Below are positions 55,979 to 64,000 of a stretch of DNA of 64,000 bases, in pieces (position 1 is the first letter of the stretch; each line of letters starts with the position of its first letter). This DNA comes from Astragalus membranaceus (taxonomy: Eukaryota > Streptophyta > Magnoliopsida > Fabales > Fabaceae): NCBI GenBank assembly GCA_039519185.1, contig CM076851.1, forward strand, positions 94,314,387 to 94,378,386. Direction: 5' to 3'. The notes under the pieces are model-generated. The model did not search any database. It was not told the DNA's origin and saw nothing but the letters and a program-made list of their open reading frames with translations. The position numbers and the translations under genes were made by a program.

Positions 55979-58400
55979 TGTAACACCCACTTTTCTACCC
56001 GTTAATTTGCTTATAAAAAAATCAGAGTTTTAAAATTTCTTTTCATCGCAAAGGATGTTACACATACTTCAATAAAACAACGCTTCTCAATAAAACGGCT
56101 CAAACACAATAATCATGCATCACGTAGCACGTCACTAAGAGGAGAGCCTCAAAACCACAGTTATCATCGCAATAAAACTTAACGTCAATAAAACCAACTA
56201 CGCAGCGGAATAACAAAATAAAACAGAATCGTCAACAAAGACATAACAACCGAAATCATTCATAAACATCAAGTTCTCCCCCCCTGAGTGCTACGTATCA
56301 GAGCGTGACGACTCGACTCGAAGTAGTGAAGGTACCTAGTCCTTCACTCGTGATCACCTGCACGTTACCGCGTAGGGGTAACATTCAAATAGAAGGGTGA
56401 GTCCAATTCAATCCATATAATAATTCACATGATAAGCAATAAGTCAAGTCACAGCTCTAAAATAATCACACCACAATCATCAATTACATCACTACAATAA
56501 CTCATCACTATGTCATGTAGGCATATGAAATGCAACCCACTCGCGGGCATATGCATGAGGTACCTTTTCACAAACGTCGCTTAGCCATTATGGCCTCATC
56601 GTCACTTAGCCTTTTGGGCCTCAAAACGTCACTGGGTTTATGCATATGGGAGGCATGAGACACTATGACATGCACCACGCACAAACACACATTCACGGTC
56701 AACCATGTGACCCGTCACTTACCAATTTGCCAAATAAGAGGCACAGCACCTGTCAATTCACAATTTACACACAACAACGTCACTTAGCCTTTTGGGCCTT
56801 ATCATCACTTAGCCTTTTGGGCCTCAACATCACTTGTTTTCATCGTCACTTATTCATAAACATCATCAACTCAAACAATAGCCACTGAGGGCAAAAACAT
56901 CATTTACTAGCCACCAAGGGCATCATCGTCATTTACACGTAATTATCAACAACATTGGCCACTAAGGGAAAAAAGGTCATTTAACTAGCCACTAAGGGCA
57001 TCATCGTCAAAATCATCACTTTTGACACTAAAACGTTAAAACCACTGGTTATACACAAAAAGGGATTTTTAAATATACCAAAACGATTTTTCAATGTCAC
57101 AGCAACGACCATCGGGAACAGCCACTTGGGCGCCCAGCATCCTTCAGAAATTATAAGTTTTTATTTTTAAAAATGGGACACAGAGATAGACAACTGAAAA
57201 AGCTTCCCAACACTTTTTGAAACGTTCAAAACGGATGCCCGAGTCAAAAGATACGTCAAAAACAGAATAGGGGGAAAAATGAGACAAATTCGACAGCTTC
57301 TGTCTCAACAAATTCGACAGCTTCTGTCTCAACAAATTCGACAGCTTCTGTCTCAGAACTTCGACAGCTTCTGTCTCAGCACTTCGACAGCTTCTGTCTC
57401 AACAAATTCGACAGCTTCTGTCTCAACAAATTCGACAGCTTCTGTCTCAGCACTTCGACAGCTTCTGTCTCAACAAATTCGACAGCTTCTGTCTCAGTAG
57501 CTTCGACAGCTTCTGTCTCAGTAACTTCGACAGCTTCTGTCTCAACAAACTCAACAGCTTCTGTCTCAGCACTTCGACAGGTTCTGTCTCAGCACTTCGA
57601 CTCAGGCAGCAACACAGATACTGGCGCAGGCAGCAACATTGGCGCACATAAGCAACACCCACCGAGACAACTCCAAAATGACACGTGCAAAGATAAAACC
57701 ACTCGAGCCAAAAGGTTTAAAATTGAATTTGGGCAGGCAAATACAAAAGATGGCACGGTAAAATATGCCCAGAATTTGAAATTGCACCCAACACACCCCA
57801 TATGCTCACACAAGCAACACTTCCAGCAACAGAAAAATTCAGCAACAGTTTCAGCAACCCAACATCAAACATATGGCGCCCTAGGCGCCCATGCCACAAC
57901 CAAAAATGGATTTTCAGCCACAAATCATGATGATCACATATATATCACTAACCAAACATGAGATTACACACAAATTCATGATCATGGATAGATCTAAGCT
58001 ATCACTACCTAAAACCTATCATACGAATTATTATATAAATTGATAGAACTCCCCTTACCTCGAATTTGAAGAACGGAAGCCCTAGAGACAGTCACGAACA
58101 GAACCACGGCAACAAATCACGTCCCTCTTCTCCTTGGACTTCGCGATCTTGTTCTCCTCTTCCTTCCCTTCTTCGCGACTCTCTTCTCTCTTCTCCTTTC
58201 TTTTTCTTTCCTTTTTACGTTTTCTTTCTTTTTCTCAAGAGTGAGGCGCAAAACCCCAACCCCACTTGACCTAGCCACTTCTCCTAATACCACCAACATA
58301 AAATTAATATAATTTTAATTAATTAAATTATACCCAATAAATTAAAATAACTTCCTAAATACTTAATTAAATAAATTAATTAAATATTTAGGGTGTTACA
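55979..58400 (-). repeat. 3' LTR of element E (2422 bp)
   Basis: Read on the minus strand it starts TGTAACACCCTAAATATTTA and ends GGGTGTTACA. It contains the CGACAGCTTCTGTC array (57286-57602), GTGACG/AAGTGACG modules homologous to those in A, and a GGCGCC pair at 57876-57890. Confidence 0.95.
57286..57602. repeat. Array of about 14 TTCGACAGCTTCTGTCTCA units in the 3' LTR of element E
   Basis: Units of 21-24 bp share TTCGACAGCTTCTGTCTCA and differ in a short link (ACAAA, GCAC, GTAAC, GAAC). Each unit has the inverted pair GACAG/CTGTC around TTC/GAA and can form a small hairpin. The array lies at the corresponding LTR position to the GC-rich arrays of A and C. Confidence 0.93.
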
Positions 58401-58412
58401 ACTCTCCCCCAC
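58401..58412 (-). other. Polypurine tract of element E
   Basis: The reverse complement GTGGGGGAGAGT lies next to the 3' LTR, identical to that of element A. Confidence 0.88.
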
Positions 58413-58985
58413 TTAGAATATTTCGTCCTCGAAATTTACCTGATCAACCAACTCTGGGTAGGACTCTCGCATCTTGCTCTCCAGCTCCCAAGTCATACTC
58501 TCACCGGCAGCTCCTAGCCAAACCACTTTCACTAATGCAATCTCTTTGCCTCTCAGCACTTTCACTTCACGATCCTCAATCCGTACGGGTATTGTCTCCA
58601 CCGTGAGATTATCCCGCACCTCCACATCATCCATATGGATCACATGAGATGGATCCGAAACATACTTCCGAAGTTGCGACACATGAAACACGTCGTGCAA
58701 ATTCAAAAGATTCGGCGGTAAAGCCACTCTATAAGCCACATTTCTGATTCTCTCAGAAATCTGATAAGGACCAACAAATCGAGGAGTGAGCTTCTTCGAT
58801 TTCAACGCTCGACCAACACCGGTAATAGGAGAAACCCTCAAGAACACATGCTCACCCTCTTGGAACTCTAAATCTTTCCTCCGCTTGTCATGATAACTTT
58901 TCTGGCGACTCTGCGAAGCCTTCATCTTTTCACGGATCATCTTGATTTTCTCTGTAGTCTCCCGGACAATCTCCGGCCCCAACAC
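58413..58985 (-). pseudogene. Integrase C-terminus and chromodomain of element E
   Basis: This 190-codon frame (LGPEIVRETTEKIKMIREKM, GPY/F module TPRFVGPYQI, HDVFHVSQLRKY, then the chromodomain with VKVVW and MTWELESKM) corresponds to about residues 1268-1456 of element A. It is separated from the upstream frame by a one-base loss near 58990-58997. Confidence 0.92.
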
Positions 58986-60640
58986 TACACTCTCCCCGAC
59001 TCATACCAACACAACGGCGTCCTACACTTTCGACCATACAATGCTTCAAATGGTGCCATCCCGATACTGGAATGGTAACTGTTGTTATAGGTAAACTCAA
59101 TCAACGCAAGGTAGGAATCCCATGAACCCCGTTGTTCCAATACACAAGCCCTCAACAAGTCTTCTAACGACTGAAGTGTTCTCTCTGACTGACCATCTGT
59201 CTGGGGATGATACGCCGAACTCATTTTCAGCTTTGAACCCAATTCCTTCTGCAAACTCGTCCAAAACTCAGAAGTGAACCTCGGATCTCTATCTGACACA
59301 ATACTCTTCGGAACACCGTGCAGCTTCACAATTTCCTTGACATAGACCTCTGCCAACCTCGACACCGGATAAGTGATATTAATAGGAACAAAGTGAGCAG
59401 ACTTCGTTAACCTATCAACGATCACCCAAATAGCGTCATGACCCCTAACTGTATTCGGCAATCCCGTCACAAAGTTCATCGCAATGCTATCCCACTTCCA
59501 CTCTGGGACTTCCAGCGGTTGCATCAACCCCGCAGGCTTCTGATGCTCAACTTTCGATTTCTGACAGGTCAAACAGGCATACACAAACTGTGCCACATCT
59601 CTCTTCATACCATACCACCAAAACATCTTTTTCAGATCTTGATACATTTTCGTTGCTCCAGGATGGATACTCAACTTGCTACGGTGACCCTCCTCTAAAA
59701 TTGCCTTTCTCATCTCCGCATCATCCGGAACACAGATCCTACCCCGGAACCTCAACACACCACGAGAATCCAATTTGAAATCTTCATCCTCAGATTGACC
59801 AACCCCATTAATTAAATCTACCAACTTGACATCTGACTTCTGAACCTCTCTGATGCTGCCCAGAAAGTCATTATCGATCTTCAACATTCCCAGCTTGACA
59901 CTGCGAGGTGTCATTTTACAAACCAAACTCAAATCTCGGAATTCCTCAATCAACTCTAATTCTTTCACCATCATTGCCGACATATGCAAAGACTTCCTGC
60001 TTAAAGCATTAGCCACGACATTAGCTTTGCCGGGATGATAATTCAAACCGAAGTCGTAATCCTTCCAGAGCTCTAACCACCGACGCTGTCTCATATTCAA
60101 CTCTTTCTGATCGAATAGATACTTCAGACTCTTGTGATCACTGAACACTTCAAAACTCGAACCATAAAGATAGTGCCTCCAAATCTTAAGCACAAATACT
60201 TCAGCAGCCAATTCCAAATCATGCGTAGGGTAATTTTTCTCATGAACCCGCAACTGCCTCGACGCATACGCAACGACTTTCCCATCTTGCATCAGCACAC
60301 CACCAAGACCCATCTTTGAAGCGTCACAATATACAACAAACGGTTCCTCCGGATTAGGCAACGTCAAGACAGGCGACGTTGTCAATCTCTTTTTCAGTTC
60401 CATAAAACTTTCCTCACACCGAGCATCCCAAACAAAAACTTTACCCTTACAAGTCAACTGAGTCAACGGAAGGGCCAACTTGGAAAAACCCTCGATGAAC
60501 CTCCTGTAGTACCCAGCCAAACCCAAAAAGCTTCTAATCTCTGTTGCGGACTTTGGAGCCTCCCACTCCAACACTGCTTCCACTTTTGCCGGATCAACCG
60601 CAATACCATTACCAGAAATTACGTGCCCAAGGAAACTCAC
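58985..60640 (-). pseudogene. RNase H and integrase core of element E, with two catalytic Asp changed to Asn
   Basis: The 551-codon frame starts just after the reverse transcriptase (VSFLGHVISGNGIAVD) and ends CWYESGRV at a stop made by the frameshift. RNase H keeps CDASKMG but reads NVVANALSRK where A has NVVADALSRK. The integrase reads DSIAMNFVTGLP where A has DSIAMDFVTGLP, so the first Asp of the DDE triad is lost, while SDRDPRF and GQSERT remain. The thumb-side end of the RT is present, but the palm with FIDD is gone. This product cannot be catalytically competent. Confidence 0.93.
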
Positions 60641-60645
60641 CTCTT

Positions 60646-61995
60646 TCAGCCAGAATTCACACTTTGATAACTTACCGACTTGCTACGACAGTTGATATGA
60701 ACGTGGTTATTCTCTAACCAGTCCATGCCCAAGATTACATCCAGACCTCTCAACGGCAAGCAAACAAAATTCACAACAAAGTCCCTGCCGAAGATCGACA
60801 CGGGACACTGAGAACACACCTGGGAAGTAATCACCGACCCCATCGCAGGAGTATCGACAACCATATCCCCACACATAGCAGATAAAGCAAGACCCAATCT
60901 TTTACAACAATCAACAGATATAAAGCAATGGGTAGCACCAGTATCAATAAGAGATTTCAGAGAAATACCGTTAATAAAACACGTACCTCTAATCAGACCA
61001 TCCTTCTCATCAGGCTCCTCTCCTGCCAATGCGAACACTTTTCCACTAGACCTTTCCTTCTTCGGATTTGTACATTTTGTACTGATATGCCCAGACTCAC
61101 CACAGTTGAAGCACACCACATCCTTGACCTTACAATCTGCCGCCATATGACCCTTTTTACCACAACGGTAGCAAACCCTCTCATCAGACCTGCATGTAGT
61201 ACTCTTGTGGCCAGGCTTGCCACACTTAAAGCAGACAATGCTAGCAGGAGCATCTCCCCCACTAGAATTTTTACCTCCAGCAGCCCTCTGATAACTCTTA
61301 CCCGCAGGAACTTCATACGGCTTGCTTCGACTCTGAAACTTACCCTTTTTCTCAGACGTAGCTTTGTAATGTGCAGTACTGTCCTCCTCGAAGATCCTAC
61401 AACTGTCAACAAGATCAGCGAACACACGGATCTTCTGGCAACCAATGGCCTTTTTGATATCAGGCCTCAACCCATTCTCGAACTTGATGCATTTTGAGAA
61501 CTCAGCTGTAGCCTCACTGTAGTGTGGATAGAATTTTGCCAGTTCCACAAACTTCGCCGCATACGCAGTCACAGACATACCACCCTGCTTTAGTTCCAGG
61601 AACTCTATCTCTTTCTTTCCTCGGACGTCTTCAGGAAAATATTTTCTCAGAAATTCCCTGCTGAATACCTCCCAAGTAACCTCTTCCTGCACAGCCTCCA
61701 ACCTCTGCCTAGTAGCCAACCACCAGTCGTCGGCCTCCTCGGCTAGCATGTGGGTACCAAAACGGACCTTCTGCTCAACAGTGCAGTCCATCACCCTGAA
61801 AATCCTCTCGATCTCTTTCAACCAAGCCATAGCACCATCTGGATCATATTTGCCCTTAAAGGTGGGCGGATTCTCTCTCTGGAAAGTAGTCAGACTCCGA
61901 AAACCAGCGTTCTCCCCAGCATTTTGCTGACCCTGCACAGCCTGAGCCATAGCTTGCAGCGCAGCAGCAAGAGCAGCGTCGTTTCTCCCAGCCAT
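60646..61995 (-). CDS. Gag-protease of element E (449 residues)
   Basis: Starts at the homologous ATG (MAGRNDAALAAAL). It has the gag region, three CCHC knuckles (CFKCGKPGHKSTTC, CYRCGKKGHMAADC, CFNCGESGHISTKC) and the protease DTGA. It then ends shortly after GMDWLENNHVHINC, because the 787-nt deletion (join near 60673, opposite A positions 10127/10915) shifts the frame to a stop. Gag and protease look intact and could be made. The frame is continuous over all 449 codons. Confidence 0.92.
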   Translation of the reverse strand: MAGRNDAALAAALQAMAQAVQGQQNAGENAGFRSLTTFQRENPPTFKGKYDPDGAMAWLKEIERIFRVMDCTVEQKVRFGTHMLAEEADDWWLATRQRLEAVQEEVTWEVFSREFLRKYFPEDVRGKKEIEFLELKQGGMSVTAYAAKFVELAKFYPHYSEATAEFSKCIKFENGLRPDIKKAIGCQKIRVFADLVDSCRIFEEDSTAHYKATSEKKGKFQSRSKPYEVPAGKSYQRAAGGKNSSGGDAPASIVCFKCGKPGHKSTTCRSDERVCYRCGKKGHMAADCKVKDVVCFNCGESGHISTKCTNPKKERSSGKVFALAGEEPDEKDGLIRGTCFINGISLKSLIDTGATHCFISVDCCKRLGLALSAMCGDMVVDTPAMGSVITSQVCSQCPVSIFGRDFVVNFVCLPLRGLDVILGMDWLENNHVHINCRSKSVSYQSVNSG

Positions 61996-62090
61996 TTCGA
62001 ACTAACACTGCAGCACAAACCAAGAATTTAGTACTAATCTATTGTCATCAGACACTATGACAGGACAACATTGGCCGGACAGACCGAACT

Positions 62091-62102
62091 GCTCTGATAC
62101 CA
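62091..62102 (-). other. Primer binding site of element E (initiator tRNA-Met)
   Basis: The reverse complement TGGTATCAGAGC lies four bases from the 5' LTR edge at 62107. Confidence 0.95.
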
Positions 62103-62106
62103 CTAA

Positions 62107-64000
62107 TGTAACACCCACTTTTCTACCCGTTAATTTGCTTATAAAAAAAATCAGAGTTTTAAAATTTCTTTTCATCGCAAAGGATGTTACACATACTTCA
62201 ATAAAACAACGCTTCTCAATAAAACGGCTCAAACACAATAATCATGCATCACGTAGCACGTCACTAAGAGGAGAGCCTCAAAACCACAGTTATCATCGTA
62301 ATAAAACTTAACGTCAATAAAACCAACTACGCAGCGGAATAACAAAATAAAACAGAATCGTCAACAAAGACATAACAACCGAAATCATTCATAAACATCA
62401 AGTTCGCCCCCCCTGAGTGCTACGTATCAGAGCGTGACGACTCGACTCGAAGTAGTGAAGGTACCTAGTCCTTCACTCGTGATCACCTGCACGTTACCGC
62501 GTAGGGGTAACATTCAAACAGAAGGGTGAGTCCAATTCAATCCATATAATAATTCACATGATAAGCAATAAGTCAAGTCACAGCTCTAAAATAATCACAC
62601 CACAATCATCAATTACATCACTACAATAACTCATCACTATGTCATGTAGGCATATGAAATGCAACCCACTCGCGGGCATATGCATGAGGTACCTTTTCAC
62701 AAACGTCGCTTAGCCATTATGGCCTCATCGTCACTTAGCCTTTTGGGCCTCAAAACGTCACTGGGTTTATGCATATGGGAGGCATGAGACACTATGACAT
62801 GCACCACGCACAAACACACATTCACGGTCAACCATGTGACCCGTCACTTACCAATTTGCCAAATAAGAGGCACAGCACCTGTCAATTCACAATTTACACA
62901 CAACAACGTCACTTAGCCTTTTGGGCCTTATCATCACTTAGCCTTTTGGGCCTCAACATCACTTGTTTTCATCGTCACTTATTGATAAACATCATCAACT
63001 CAAACAATAGCCACTGAGGGCAAAAACGTCATTTACTAGCCACCAAGGGCATCATCGTCATTTACACGTAATTATCAACAACATTGGCCACTAAGGGCAA
63101 AAAGGTCATTTAACTAGCCACTAAGGGCATCATCGTCAAAAGCTTCCCAACACTTTTTGAAACGTTCAAAACGGATGCCCGAGTCAAAAGATACGTCAAA
63201 AACAGAATAGGGGGAAAAATGAGACAAATTCGACAGCTTCTGTCTCAACAAATTCGACAGCTTCTGTCTCAACAAATTCGACAGCTTCTGTCTCAACAAA
63301 TTCGATAGCTTCTGTCTCAGAACTTCGACAGCTTCTGTCTCAGCACTTCGACAGCTTCTGTCTCAACAAATTCGACAGCTTCTGTCTCAACAAATTCGAC
63401 AGCTTCTGTCTCAGCACTTCGACAGCTTCTGTCTCAACAAATTCGACAGCTTCTGTCTCAGTAGCTTCGACAGCTTCTGTCTCAGTAACTTCGACAGCTT
63501 CTGTCTCAACAAATTCAACAGCTTCTGTCTCAGTAACTTCGACAGCTTCTGTCTCAACAAATTCGACAGCTTCTGTCTCAGCACTTCGACAGGTTCTGTC
63601 TCAGCACTTCGACACAGGCAGCAACACAGATACTGGCGCAGGCAGCAACATTGGCGCACATAAGCAACACCCACCGAGACAACTCCAAAATGACACGTGC
63701 AAAGATAAAACCACTCGAGCCAAAAGGTTTAAAATTGAATTTGGGCAGGCAAATACAAAAGATGGCAAGGTAAAATATGCCCAGAATTTGAAATTGCACC
63801 CAACACACCCCATATGCTCACACAAGCAACACTTCCAGCAACAGAAAAATTCAGCAACAGTTTCAGCAACCCAACATCAAACATATGGCGCCCTAGGCGC
63901 CCATGGCACAACCAAAAATGGATTTTCAGCCACAAATCATGATGATCTCATATATATCACTAACCAAACATGAGATTACACACAAATTCATGATCATGGA
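62107..64000 (-). repeat. 5' LTR of element E, truncated by the window end
   Basis: Matches 55979-58000 closely. Relative to that copy it lacks 189 bp (57009-57197) between two AAAA runs, has about two extra array units (63226-63610), and differs at roughly a dozen single positions. Confidence 0.95.
63226..63610. repeat. Array of about 16 TTCGACAGCTTCTGTCTCA units in the 5' LTR of element E
   Basis: Counterpart of 57286-57602 with extra units and one TTCGATAGC variant. The copy-number difference between the two LTRs shows the array still changes after insertion, or that one copy was altered during reverse transcription. Confidence 0.93.

Larger units (their letters stand above)
55979..64000 (-). 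mobile_element. Element E: Tekay-type chromovirus, minus strand, internally deleted, runs off the window
   Basis: The 3' LTR is 55979-58400, the polypurine tract 58401-58412, coding remnants 58413-61995, the primer site 62091-62102 and the 5' LTR from 62107 to the window end. It is closely related to element A in coding sequence but has a different LTR array. Relative to A it lacks 787 nt covering the reverse transcriptase core and has further frame breaks. The left flank is CCCTC (55974-55978); the other target copy should lie just past the window. By eye the shared LTR parts differ at about a dozen sites plus one 189-bp deletion, so the insertion is recent. Confidence 0.92.

Noticed and set aside
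57279..57662. CRISPR-like appearance of the 21-24-bp repeats
   Set aside because: Units are directly adjacent with only 3-5 bp variable links and no spacers, inside a plant LTR. It is a minisatellite.

Overview
The window is plant nuclear DNA, very probably from a eudicot. The evidence is a ten-exon gene with GT-AG introns, plant Ty3/gypsy chromoviruses primed by initiator tRNA-Met, an Ogre/Tat-type LTR, hAT, Mutator-like and CACTA termini, and many long (AT)n tracts. I see no bacterial-type operon, CRISPR array or rRNA. I cannot name the species.

Layout. (1) 1-16253 is a retrotransposon nest. An outer Tekay-like element (1-407, end of its LTR at about 16179-16253) is split by an Ogre/Tat-like element. 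That element received a solo LTR (1821-4670, 5-bp duplication AGAGA) and a complete Tekay chromovirus, 'element A' (5949-16119, duplication CATGC), with an unbroken 1456-codon gag-pol-chromodomain reading frame. (2) 16254-20385 is AT-rich spacer, a diverged repeat, and a Mutator-like element carrying a truncated plant-mobile-domain gene. (3) 20386-37748 is the main host gene. A 184-bp Mutator-type MITE lies in its promoter or 5' leader. The gene itself (20988-37748, + strand) encodes a 563-residue GDP-fucose O-fucosyltransferase-family protein whose ten exons join in frame. Its introns hold Ty3/gypsy and Ty1/copia relics. Intron 7 (6.5 kb) is almost entirely a nest: a small LTR element contains two hAT-type elements, one of which contains a hAT copy with a nearly intact transposase. 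(4) 37749-49653 holds the 3' flank, a scrambled hAT relic with tandem duplications, a chimeric pair of LTR pieces, a second copy of the AT-rich repeat and several microsatellites. (5) 49654-64000 is a second nest. A CACTA terminus is followed by three exons of a lung-seven-transmembrane-receptor-like gene (minus strand). A Tekay element 'C' interrupts this stretch, a foreign LTR 'D' interrupts C in gag, and Tekay element 'E' (minus strand, running off the window) interrupts D. E has lost its reverse transcriptase core and catalytic residues although its LTRs are still almost identical.

How it fits together: only one clearly functional host gene is present, and it tolerates about 15 kb of intron that is largely transposon. 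Element A carries every domain needed for its own movement and could supply proteins in trans to relatives such as E. The three Tekay-type LTRs (A, C, E) share sequence around a common site where each carries a different array of short palindromic repeats. This is the most unusual structural pattern in the window.

Limits: all comparisons were made by eye. Exon joins rest on frame closure and family recognition, not on transcripts. Element ages are only relative.
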